Assembly (NCBI RefSeq): GCF_001898575.1
Contig: NZ_MKUD01000063.1
Span: forward strand, 1-64,000
Reading direction: 5' to 3'
Source of the DNA: Spirosoma sp. 48-14
Lineage (GTDB): Bacteria; Bacteroidota; Bacteroidia; Cytophagales; Spirosomataceae
DNA length: 64,000 nucleotides
The position numbers and the translations under genes were made by a program. The notes below the pieces were generated by a model. It had not been told where the DNA came from. It searched no databases and saw only the letters and a program-made list of their open reading frames with translations. Shown here piece after piece: positions 9,672 through 16,628 of this stretch. Within the stretch, counting starts at the first letter, position 1; each line of letters opens with the position of its first letter.

Positions 9672-10241
9672 ATGAGAAATTACATATTGACAATTTTAAC
9701 CTTGGCCTTTTTCGCTTGCTCGACAGACAACAAAACGACAACAGAAAATTCAAATATTATGCTTAAACTTTATAAACTAATTGACAACCAACTCTATTAT
9801 TGGGAGACTTGGGACAAAGACGAAAAAACTGCAATTGTCCATTGGGGAATTGTTGGACAACGTGGACAAGACAAAGAAGTTAAGGGCGGACTTTTTTCAA
9901 ATTTTCGTAAAACTGTTCAAACAGAAATTGACGAGAAGCTAAAAGAAGGCTACGCAGAATTCAATGAAGACAATATTGCTTTTTTAGAAGTCGAATATAA
10001 AATTGACGGCTTTGGAACAGACCAAGACCTTGACAAGCGACATAAACTTGAAGAACACTTAAATGAACTATTGGGTTGGACAGGACTTGGACACGTTGAT
10101 GGTGGAAGTATTGGAAGTGGTACAATGGAAGCAGGTTGTATGGTTGTGAACTTCGAGATTGCTAAAAAATTAATTGAAGACAACTTGAAAGGAACTGAAT
10201 TTGGTGGCTATTCAAGAATTTATCAAATGGACAAAGAATAA
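9672..10241 (+). CDS. Predicted lipoprotein with WGR-like domain
   Basis: A 189-residue protein if translated from the ATG at 9672; a GTG at 9666 would add two residues. It starts with a lipoprotein signal (ILTLAFFAC, Cys about residue 15) followed by a Thr/Asn-rich linker. A WGR-like domain follows: LYYWETWDKDEKTAIVHWG, then GxVGxxGQ. The C-terminal half (GLGHVDGGSIGSGTMEAG) is of unknown type. WGR domains are best known as nucleic-acid-contacting modules in PARPs and MolR-like proteins, so a lipoprotein signal is unexpected. The coding strand is clearly AT-richer than its neighbours, consistent with recent acquisition. An internal Met before LKLYKL could give a cytosolic form. Confidence 0.7.
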   Translation: MRNYILTILTLAFFACSTDNKTTTENSNIMLKLYKLIDNQLYYWETWDKDEKTAIVHWGIVGQRGQDKEVKGGLFSNFRKTVQTEIDEKLKEGYAEFNEDNIAFLEVEYKIDGFGTDQDLDKRHKLEEHLNELLGWTGLGHVDGGSIGSGTMEAGCMVVNFEIAKKLIEDNLKGTEFGGYSRIYQMDKE

Positions 10242-10251
10242 AAGCCGACCC

Positions 10252-10388
10252 GCATAACAAGGTATTGCCAAAAGCGGGGCTGAACGACTTCGATTGGACA
10301 TTTGTGCAAGGTATTCAACAGCAGTACTTCTATTCAACTTTTGTGCTAAAAATCCGCCACATCGCCAAGCCGAAAACCGTTAGGCGAA
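10252..10388 (+). repeat. attC-like recombination/hairpin site B
   Basis: The site begins with a GCATAAC-type end and finishes CCGTTAGGCG, with GTTAGGC (10379-10385) matching the integron right-core consensus GTTRRRY. Inner segments GGTATTGCC/GCGGGGC (left) and TCCGCC/CGCCAAGCC (right) can pair imperfectly around a long loop. A 22-base stretch at 10360-10381 matches 11540-11561 of site D at 21 of 22 positions, and both sites contain CTTTTGTGC in the loop. It lies directly after the WGR gene. No integrase gene is seen in the window. Confidence 0.55.
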
Positions 10389-10430
10389 ACGCAGAAAATA
10401 GTTACTGCAAAATTTTCGTAAATGCACTTC

Positions 10431-10494
10431 ACCTAACAGGTATTGCCGCAATAAATTGCTAGGCAAACTACTGCGGCAATACTATCATTAGCCG
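10431..10494. repeat. Hairpin C upstream of the DUF1963 gene
   Basis: GTATTGCCGCA at 10440-10450 pairs perfectly with TGCGGCAATAC at 10472-10482, and the outer CTAA (10433-10436) pairs with TTAG (10488-10491). The left part, CACCTAACAGG, contains RYYYAAC, the left-end consensus of an attC site, and GGTATTGCC is shared with site B. The structure ends 22 bases before the DUF1963 start codon. Confidence 0.55.
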
Positions 10495-10515
10495 TCATTT
10501 TAAAGCGACACCAAA

Positions 10516-11418
10516 ATGAATATAGAAGAATTTAAAAATAGACTTGACACAAACGGACTTGGTAAATATTTTGACAAGTTGCAACCACTTTTGCGTAACA
10601 CGATTAGACTTTACCAAAAAGCAACAGACGAAAACAATATTTCTATTGGACAGACAAAAATTGGTGGCAGACCAGACTTGCCAAAAGAAATTTCTTGGGT
10701 AACTGAAAATAACATTGTAGAAACGACAGAAAAAAAGTTCTTAATTTTCAACAGTAAGAAAGAAGAGGCAAAAACAAAACCACTTTCTTTTATTGCTCAA
10801 ATTAATTTATCTGAAACTTCACTATTTGACAAAGACAACTTATTACCAAGCACTGGACTTCTATACTTTTTTTATTCAGCAGAACAAGAAGTTTGGGGCT
10901 TTGACTATATTGACAAAAACAAGTTCAAAGTAATTTATTGGAACGGAGATATAAAGCAACTTTCAAGAGTTGATTTCCCATCAGACTTGCCTGAATATTC
11001 TTGCTATAAACCTTGTTCGGTTGACATTGCATCAGAAATAAGTTTACCTTCATATGGACACGAAGTTTATGAAGATTTTGCAGACGGAGAAGATGATATA
11101 TTTTGGGAGGACGTTTATAATGACAGAAATCTAAATAAACTTTTAGGCTACTCAGACAACATACAAAATGAAATGGAATTAGAGTGTGAACTTGTAACTA
11201 ATGGACTTTATCGTGGAGACCCATCAGGCTACAACGACCTAAAAGTAAAAGCACTTGAACCAAATGCAAAAAATTGGCGACTGCTTTTGCAAATAGACAG
11301 TAATGAAGAAAATGAAATGATGTGGGGTGACTGTGGGCGACTTTACTTTTGGATAAAGAAAGACGACCTTTTAAACAAACAATTTGACAAATCTTGGTTC
11401 AGTTTACAATGCTGTTAG
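10516..11418 (+). CDS. DUF1963 (YwqG-like) protein
   Basis: A 300-residue cytosolic protein with the DUF1963 pattern: SIGQTKIGGRPDLPKEI near residues 42-58, SFIAQINLSE near 90, LLYFFYSAEQEVWGF near 113-128, and the C-terminal WRLLLQIDS followed by MMWGDCGRLYFWI. The family (Bacillus YwqG) has a known fold but no established activity; members are common in polymorphic-toxin and immunity-like settings and in accessory islands. Base composition is strongly AT-rich (a sampled line is about 30% G+C against about 55% in mutS2), and attC-like hairpins flank it, so it looks like a mobile cassette gene. Confidence 0.82.
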   Translation: MNIEEFKNRLDTNGLGKYFDKLQPLLRNTIRLYQKATDENNISIGQTKIGGRPDLPKEISWVTENNIVETTEKKFLIFNSKKEEAKTKPLSFIAQINLSETSLFDKDNLLPSTGLLYFFYSAEQEVWGFDYIDKNKFKVIYWNGDIKQLSRVDFPSDLPEYSCYKPCSVDIASEISLPSYGHEVYEDFADGEDDIFWEDVYNDRNLNKLLGYSDNIQNEMELECELVTNGLYRGDPSGYNDLKVKALEPNAKNWRLLLQIDSNEENEMMWGDCGRLYFWIKKDDLLNKQFDKSWFSLQCC

Positions 11419-11431
11419 ACAAAAAACGAAC

Positions 11432-11568
11432 GGCTAACATCGGTTTGGCAATAGTGGGGCAGACAGTTGTAAATTCAGCATTAGTAACTCTATTTAGCTT
11501 TTGTGCAAAAAGTGGGCAGACGTTTTTCAAAAGCCCCGCCATCGCCAAGCCGTAAACCGTTGATGGCA
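11432..11568 (+). repeat. attC-like recombination/hairpin site D
   Basis: The left arm CGGTTTGGCAATAGTGGGGC (11441-11460) and the right arm GCCCCGCCATCGCCAAGCCG (11533-11552) pair over 20 positions with four transition-type mismatches. The outer AAC (11436-11438) faces GTT (11559-11561), as in attC simple sites. The 72-base loop contains CTTTTGTGC, also present in site B. The site separates the DUF1963 gene from the Crp/Fnr gene. Confidence 0.6.
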
Positions 11569-11599
11569 AGTGTAACAGAAGGCAATAACCTATAAAACA

Positions 11600-12181
11600 A
11601 TGCAGGACACATTATTTGACTTTATTTCAAAATACATTACTATAACGGAAGAGGAGAAGAATGCAATCCTTTCTTTAGACCTATTTCACTCGGTAAAGAA
11701 AGGGACGATTTTACTCAAAGAAGGACAAAAATCGAAAGATAGCTACTTTGTCCTGAAAGGTTGTATTCGAACCTATTATGTACTGGATGGCGACGAAAAA
11801 ACGACTGCTTTCTACACAGAAATGGAGGCTTTAACACCGCCTTGTGTCATTAGCAAAACTCCGTCCGACTATTATATAAGTTGTGTAGAAGACAGCATAC
11901 TTCTGATTTCAAATACGGATATGGAAGCAGAGGTGAACAGCAAATTTCCAAAGTTTGATACCATGTGTAGAATCCTATCAGAAGAACTGTTAGCCAAACA
12001 ACGAATTGACTTTGACGAGTTTAAAACGTCTTCCCCCGAACAACGCTACCTGAACTTACTACAAAACAGACCAGACCTTATCCAGCGTATTCCACAGCAT
12101 CAATTAGCAAGCTACTTAGGTATTAAACCCCAATCGTTGAGCAGGCTGAGAGCCAGAATTGTAGAGAAAAGTAAGGGATAG
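11600..12181 (+). CDS. Crp/Fnr-family transcriptional regulator
   Basis: A 193-residue regulator with an N-terminal cNMP-binding-type beta-roll (about 15-120: FHSVKKGTILLKEGQKSKDSYFVLKGCIRTYY) and a short C-terminal helix-turn-helix (about 150-190: QRIPQHQLASYLGIKPQSLSRLR). No Cys cluster for an iron-sulfur centre is present, so it is not a classical Fnr. Bacteroidota have many such proteins that usually lack the residues to bind cAMP. Its likely targets lie next door: identical TTAACTTAAGTGAA palindromes precede the two paralogous genes downstream, the first only 10 bases after this stop codon. Confidence 0.87.
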   Translation: MQDTLFDFISKYITITEEEKNAILSLDLFHSVKKGTILLKEGQKSKDSYFVLKGCIRTYYVLDGDEKTTAFYTEMEALTPPCVISKTPSDYYISCVEDSILLISNTDMEAEVNSKFPKFDTMCRILSEELLAKQRIDFDEFKTSSPEQRYLNLLQNRPDLIQRIPQHQLASYLGIKPQSLSRLRARIVEKSKG

Positions 12182-12191
12182 GGTTCATTTC

Positions 12192-12236
12192 TTAACTTAA
12201 GTGAACGACTGATGGTACCTCACCAATCTTCCTTTG
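12192..12236 (+). promoter_or_regulatory. Palindromic operator plus -7 box for gene at 12262
   Basis: TTAACTTAAGTGAA (12192-12205) is a near-palindrome with a perfect ACTTAAGT core. A -7-like box TTCCTTTG (12229-12236; consensus TAnnTTTG) lies 37.5 bases from the operator centre to the end of the box. This places the operator at about -43 relative to the expected start, a class II activator position. No clear -33 TTG is seen, which fits activator dependence. The same arrangement recurs at 12994-13038. Confidence 0.65.
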
Positions 12237-12261
12237 CATTATCGTTTAACAACAAATTGAT

Positions 12262-12882
12262 ATGCAAAAGAAAATTTTATCGTTCACGTTGACCTTATTG
12301 ATAGCAGGCTGTTTACACGTTAAAGCGCAAAATACCCGACAAGACAGTACGTACAAACGGTGGTTCGTTGGGAGTACGCTCCTGATGTTTGGTAATTTGG
12401 ATAAAGTAAACAGCCCTGAGTTTATACAAGTAAATGTTGGTTATCGGATAACCCCTCGCGATGTTGTTTCCTTTGAATTTAAACGATCCATTTATGCCTG
12501 GCCACTAGGTATCCCCTGGGGCCCTTCATTTGATGCACCAGGGCTAAACTATCCCGGCCATGCCCGCATACTTGCCCCTACAGTAGCCTACCAGCGTTTT
12601 TGGTGGAAAGGAGCCTATACATCTCTCCATGCATTGAATGCTTTTGAAAAATATCTGGATGAGACTAATAAAAAGATCGGAAATGGATACACCCTATATC
12701 TGACCTTTCGTTTGGGCTACCAGATTAAACTATTTAAAAACCGTTTCTTTTTTGAGCCATCTATTGGATTAAGTTATTGGCCCATAAGAACCAATGTACC
12801 CCAATCGTTTAAAGCCGTAGAAAATAAATGGCCTAACTACTTCCCCTGGGAGCCTGGGCTTCATATTGGGTATAATTTTTAG
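12262..12882 (+). CDS. Putative outer-membrane beta-barrel protein, paralogue 1
   Basis: A 206-residue protein with a signal peptide (about 1-22, ending HVKAQ). The mature part has many aromatic-flanked strands (VNVGYRITPRDVVSFEFKR, YQRFWWKGAYTSLHA, FRLGYQIKLFKNRFFFEPS) and ends GLHIGYNF, with the terminal Phe typical of outer-membrane barrels. It is homologous along its length to the product of the gene at 13069. No enzymatic motif is seen. It lies 80 bases after the Crp/Fnr gene and is preceded by the shared operator. Confidence 0.7.
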   Translation: MQKKILSFTLTLLIAGCLHVKAQNTRQDSTYKRWFVGSTLLMFGNLDKVNSPEFIQVNVGYRITPRDVVSFEFKRSIYAWPLGIPWGPSFDAPGLNYPGHARILAPTVAYQRFWWKGAYTSLHALNAFEKYLDETNKKIGNGYTLYLTFRLGYQIKLFKNRFFFEPSIGLSYWPIRTNVPQSFKAVENKWPNYFPWEPGLHIGYNF

Positions 12883-12890
12883 TCATAAAA

Positions 12891-12930
12891 GCGTCTAACG
12901 AAAGCCGTTGATTGCACGAATTACGGGCTT
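12891..12930 (+). repeat. Possible degenerate attC-like end E
   Basis: After paralogue 1 the sequence GTCTAACGAAAGCCGTTGATTGC combines CTAAC (12895-12899) with CCGTTGAT (12905-12912), recalling the outer ends of site D. No long stem is present, so this may be a relic or chance similarity. Confidence 0.25.
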
Positions 12931-12993
12931 CCTAAACTAGTATACGCTCAGGAATTTTCTAAGATAACCCCGAAAGGCAATCCGATTCCTTTC

Positions 12994-13038
12994 TTAACTT
13001 AAGTGAACGATTTCAGGTCTAGTGCCAATCTACTTTTG
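12994..13038 (+). promoter_or_regulatory. Palindromic operator plus -7 box for gene at 13069
   Basis: TTAACTTAAGTGAA (12994-13007) is identical to the copy at 12192. It is followed by a perfect -7 match, TACTTTTG (13031-13038, consensus TAnnTTTG). The distance from operator centre to box end is the same as in the first copy (37.5 bases). The operator covers position 13003, where the longer open frame would start, which supports the ATG at 13069 as the true start. Confidence 0.7.
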
Positions 13039-13068
13039 CATGAACGTTTAAGATCAATTAAAACAGAC

Positions 13069-13692
13069 ATGCAAAAGTATATTTTATGGATTGGCTTAGC
13101 CTTAGTGTTGGCAAGTAGTTTACGGGTGAATGCACAATATGCCAGACAAGACAGTACGTACAAACGGTGGTTCGTTGGGAGCACGCTGTTTTTATTGGGC
13201 AATCTGGCTACTACAAACACTCCCGACTTCGCGCAACTCAATGTAGGATACCGGATTACAGGAAAGGATGTACTTTCTGTTGAACTAATAACCTGGAAAT
13301 ATGCCTGGCCACTTGGCATTAACCCATTTTTCAACCAATCATATGGAAAGCCAGAAGAGAAATTCCCAGGGTATATAAGAGACTATGGTATTGGCCTTGC
13401 TTATCAACGTTTTTTCTGGAAAGGTCTTTACGCAGCAGTCCACATAATGCCTATGTGGCAAACCTTTGTGAATAACAACGGTGCTAAGGTGGATAATGGT
13501 TTTCATATTTTCAACTCGTATCGAGTTGGTTATCACATAAAACTCTTTAAGGATCGATTGTTTATACAACCATCACTTGGTATTGCTGGCCGCCCTTATC
13601 ACACTAAAATGCCTGATGGTTTTACTGTAAAAGATGACAAGTGGCCAAAATACACCCCTGAACCAGGGCTACATTTCGGCTATAACTTTTAG
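13069..13692 (+). CDS. Putative outer-membrane beta-barrel protein, paralogue 2
   Basis: A 207-residue paralogue of the preceding gene, with a signal peptide ending RVNAQ and the same C terminus (GLHFGYNF). The upstream in-frame extension from 13003 was rejected because it would run through the operator and -7 box and would put 22 non-signal residues before the signal peptide. A 43-bp block (13145-13187) matches the first paralogue (12338-12380) at 42 positions, while the rest of the genes diverge considerably. It is probably co-regulated with paralogue 1; function unknown. Confidence 0.7.
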   Translation: MQKYILWIGLALVLASSLRVNAQYARQDSTYKRWFVGSTLFLLGNLATTNTPDFAQLNVGYRITGKDVLSVELITWKYAWPLGINPFFNQSYGKPEEKFPGYIRDYGIGLAYQRFFWKGLYAAVHIMPMWQTFVNNNGAKVDNGFHIFNSYRVGYHIKLFKDRLFIQPSLGIAGRPYHTKMPDGFTVKDDKWPKYTPEPGLHFGYNF

Positions 13693-13708
13693 TTGATGGC
13701 CTCGATAA

Positions 13709-13758
13709 GGACCTAACTGTAATGCTCCTCCATCGTCAATACTTAAACCGTTAGCGGC
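13709..13758 (+). repeat. Possible degenerate attC-like end F
   Basis: GGACCTAACTG (13709-13719) and AAACCGTTAGCGGC (13745-13758) have the AAC/GTT outer ends seen in sites B and D, about 25 bases apart. No clear inner stem. If real it would close the accessory island at about 13.76 kb. Confidence 0.25.
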
Positions 13759-13842
13759 TTCTTACTGGGCAAAGCATTCCAACAGTAATTCTTCTTGTAT
13801 ACTGGCTTTTTTAGTGGCATAATCTCTTTATCGCCCGCCTTT

Positions 13843-15123
13843 ATGCAAACTAAGGAAGCCGCTCAGAATGAGGCCGTCAGCAGCCCGTACCGGAACTATG
13901 TTCTGGTAATGCTGACCCTGGTCTATGTCTTTAACTTTGTGGACCGGCAACTCCTTGTGATTCTCCAGGAATCCATCAAACGGGACCTGCACCTGTCCGA
14001 TACGCAGCTTGGGCTACTCTCCGGGTTTACGTTTGCGCTGTTCTATGTTACGCTGGGTATTCCTATCGCCCGTTTTGCCGATAAAACGAATCGTCGGAAC
14101 ACGGTAGCCGCGTCGCTGGCGATATGGAGCGTCATGACGGCCTGCTCGGGCCTGGTGCGGAACTTCACTCAATTACTGCTGGCCCGTATTGGCGTAGGAA
14201 TTGGCGAGGCTGGGGGGAGTCCTCCAGCCCATGCCATGATTTCCGATTACTTCCCTCCCGAAAAACGCTCCACAGCGCTCTCGATTTACTCAACTGGCAT
14301 CTATTTCGGCATACTGGTCGGGTTTTTAATGGGTGGCTATCTCAACCAGCATCTTGGCTGGCGCACCGCATTTTATGCGGTGGGGATACCGGGGGTTATC
14401 TTCTCATTGCTGTTTTATGCGACCGTGAAAGAGCCTCGGCGCGGGGCTACGGATTTAGGCACAACTTCACCCCACGAATCGCCCTCGTTACGCGAGGTAT
14501 TAAAGCGGTTATATGCTACCAAAACCTTCGTTTACCTGGCGTTGGCCACAGGCTTGCACGTCTTTTGCATCTATGGCCTGACGAATTGGGCACCGTCGTT
14601 CCTGGCGCGGCTTCACGGCATGAAAAACGCAGAAATAGGTGCCCTACTGGGTCCCATCTTTGGTCTTGGCGGAGCATTTGGTTCGTTCGCGGGAGGGCTT
14701 CTAACAGATCGGTTTGGCAAGACCGATAAACGGCGGTACCTGAACATTCCGGCCTATGCCATTATGCTCTCGATTCCCTGTGCGGCTGGTGCTATTTTTT
14801 TTCAGAATACAACGTTTTCGATTGTTTGCCTGGGCCTGACCGCATCGCTTCACAGTACCTATCTGGGTCCTTCGGTGGCAATTTCGCATAGCCTTGTTCC
14901 GGCGTCGATGCGGTCGCTTACCTCCGCCATTCTGTTTTTTGCCCTCAACTTCATCGGCCTGGGGTTTGGTCCGCTGGTTGTCGGAATGATCAGCGATGGG
15001 CTGGCTCCGTCGCTGGGAGCCGAATCGCTGCGCTGGGCGATGTCGATTACGATCCTGATCAGTTTTGGCTCAGTAGCGCTCTTTTTGATTGCAGCCAAAA
15101 AGCTGACCACTGATTTATCCTGA
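13843..15123 (+). CDS. MFS transporter, spinster-like
   Basis: A 426-residue polytopic membrane protein of the major facilitator superfamily. Landmarks are YVFNFVDRQLLVILQESIK in the first helix region, the loop 2-3 motif GIPIARFADKTNRRN, and GIGEAGGSPPAHAMISDYFPPEKRSTALSI without break in helices 4-5, characteristic of spinster/hexuronate-type MFS proteins. The start is placed at ATG 13843 because an upstream TTG extension adds 16 atypical residues. The substrate is unknown. The serine hydrolase gene follows after 36 bases and may be cotranscribed. Confidence 0.85.
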   Translation: MQTKEAAQNEAVSSPYRNYVLVMLTLVYVFNFVDRQLLVILQESIKRDLHLSDTQLGLLSGFTFALFYVTLGIPIARFADKTNRRNTVAASLAIWSVMTACSGLVRNFTQLLLARIGVGIGEAGGSPPAHAMISDYFPPEKRSTALSIYSTGIYFGILVGFLMGGYLNQHLGWRTAFYAVGIPGVIFSLLFYATVKEPRRGATDLGTTSPHESPSLREVLKRLYATKTFVYLALATGLHVFCIYGLTNWAPSFLARLHGMKNAEIGALLGPIFGLGGAFGSFAGGLLTDRFGKTDKRRYLNIPAYAIMLSIPCAAGAIFFQNTTFSIVCLGLTASLHSTYLGPSVAISHSLVPASMRSLTSAILFFALNFIGLGFGPLVVGMISDGLAPSLGAESLRWAMSITILISFGSVALFLIAAKKLTTDLS

Positions 15124-15159
15124 TACGCTGACTGAACATCCCTCCCTAACCAACTGACT

Positions 15160-16470
15160 ATGAATCGCTACGTTTCCATTGCATGGCTGCTATCCTGCCT
15201 TCTTTCGTATACCTACACGGCGAAGGGCCAGCCCAAAGCTACCGTTTTGACCGAAGCTGCTCCTGCGGTAGGTGGCTTTTCTGCCGATCGACTGGCCCGT
15301 CTGGATGCGGGCATGGACGATTGGGTAAAACAGAAATGGGTGAACGGTTCGGTGGTGCTGATCGCCCGTCACGGCAAAATCGTGTTCTACAAAGCACACG
15401 GATATAATGACCTGACCAAAAAAGTACCGCTCGACAAAAATGGCATTTTCCGAGTTGCCTCTCAGACTAAAGCGCTTACCTGCGTGTCGGTGATGATGCT
15501 CTGGGAAGAAGGCAAATTTTCGCTGGCTGATCCGGTTTCCAAATTCATTCCATCCTTCGCCAATGCCAAGGTGCTGGCGACATTCAATCCAAAAGATACT
15601 ACCTACACCACTGTACCAGCTAAACGGCCTGTTACCATTCGCGATTTGCTAACGCATACATCGGGTTTGGGCTACCCAGCCATCGGTACACCGGCCGAAA
15701 ATGCTATTTATGCCAAAAGTAACATGACGGGTGGCGTGGGCGTAAAAGGCCAGAAACTTTCCGACGCCATGACTCGCCTGGGGACTTTGCCGCTCTTTTT
15801 TCAGCCTGGCGAACAATGGCGATACGGCCTGAACATGGATGTATTAGGCTATCTGGTCGAGTTGTGGTCGGGTATGTCGCTGGAAGCGTTTTTTCAGAAG
15901 CGAATCTGCCAGCCACTGGGTATGAAAGATACCTATTTCAATTTACCGTCCGAAAAAGGCCCGCGACTGGTCAACTTTTTCCTCGGCGACTCCACCGGAA
16001 CGATCCAGAAGCAGGCATCGGTCTTTGGCGGAGCACTCGACATGAATTATCCGTTACAAAAAACGGATTACTTTTCGGGTGGTGGCGGTTTGTCGTCTAC
16101 CGTTTACGATTATGCCATTTTCCTGCAAATGCTGCTGAATGGTGGCGAGTATAATGGGGTGCGACTGCTGGCCCGAAATACGGTTCGCCTGATGACCATG
16201 AATCAAATCGGTGACCTAAACCCCAACATCGGCGATCATGCCCGCGACAATACATTCGGCTTCGGTTTTCTGGTCATTTCCGAAAATGGGAGCAAGTTTA
16301 CCCCCAGTCAGGTAGGTACGTATTCCTGGGGTGGTGTGTTTTCAACGTCGTACTGGGTCGATCCCAAAGAAGATATGCTGGTGCTGATTTACCGACAAAT
16401 GTGGGGACCATACGTGTCCAACACCGACAAAGCCTTCAAACCGTTGGTCTATCAGGCAATTAATGATTGA
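15160..16470 (+). CDS. Secreted serine hydrolase, beta-lactamase class C family
   Basis: A 436-residue protein with a signal peptide (about 1-23) and a penicillin-binding-protein/class C beta-lactamase fold. The nucleophile motif SQTK is at residues 101-104 and YGLN (Y222, N224) supplies the YxN motif. LLTHTSGLGY and LFFQPGEQWRYG are typical of the EstB/PbpE-like group. No clear KTG triad is visible; a HxG-like element may replace it, as in esterases. It is likely a periplasmic esterase or peptidase rather than a resistance enzyme. Confidence 0.87.
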   Translation: MNRYVSIAWLLSCLLSYTYTAKGQPKATVLTEAAPAVGGFSADRLARLDAGMDDWVKQKWVNGSVVLIARHGKIVFYKAHGYNDLTKKVPLDKNGIFRVASQTKALTCVSVMMLWEEGKFSLADPVSKFIPSFANAKVLATFNPKDTTYTTVPAKRPVTIRDLLTHTSGLGYPAIGTPAENAIYAKSNMTGGVGVKGQKLSDAMTRLGTLPLFFQPGEQWRYGLNMDVLGYLVELWSGMSLEAFFQKRICQPLGMKDTYFNLPSEKGPRLVNFFLGDSTGTIQKQASVFGGALDMNYPLQKTDYFSGGGGLSSTVYDYAIFLQMLLNGGEYNGVRLLARNTVRLMTMNQIGDLNPNIGDHARDNTFGFGFLVISENGSKFTPSQVGTYSWGGVFSTSYWVDPKEDMLVLIYRQMWGPYVSNTDKAFKPLVYQAIND

Positions 16471-16507
16471 TCGAAGCTAAGTAAATCATTGAAAATAGAT
16501 TAGGTTG

Positions 16508-16586
16508 ATTTTTGTCATCCCGGGGCAGAAGGGATCTCAAGTGTCGGAAAATTCGAGATCCTTCCTACGTCGGTATGACAAAAAAT
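16508..16586. repeat. Imperfect intergenic palindrome (GTCATCCCG family)
   Basis: GATTTTTGTCATCCCGG on the left pairs with a right arm ending GGTATGACAAAAAATC. The interior GGGATCTCAAG pairs with GAGATCC. It sits between two convergent genes and fills most of their gap. A related palindrome containing AAGGGATCTCGAA lies at 21463-21525. Confidence 0.75.
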
Positions 16587-16628
16587 CGAATCCAGATAAT
16601 CTAAACTACTCTAGATTGAACACTTGTA

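Noticed and set aside
10265..10462. Plus-strand frame between WGR and DUF1963 genes
   Set aside because: It runs through attC-like site B and half of hairpin C; the peptide has no family resemblance and the DNA is explained by the hairpins.
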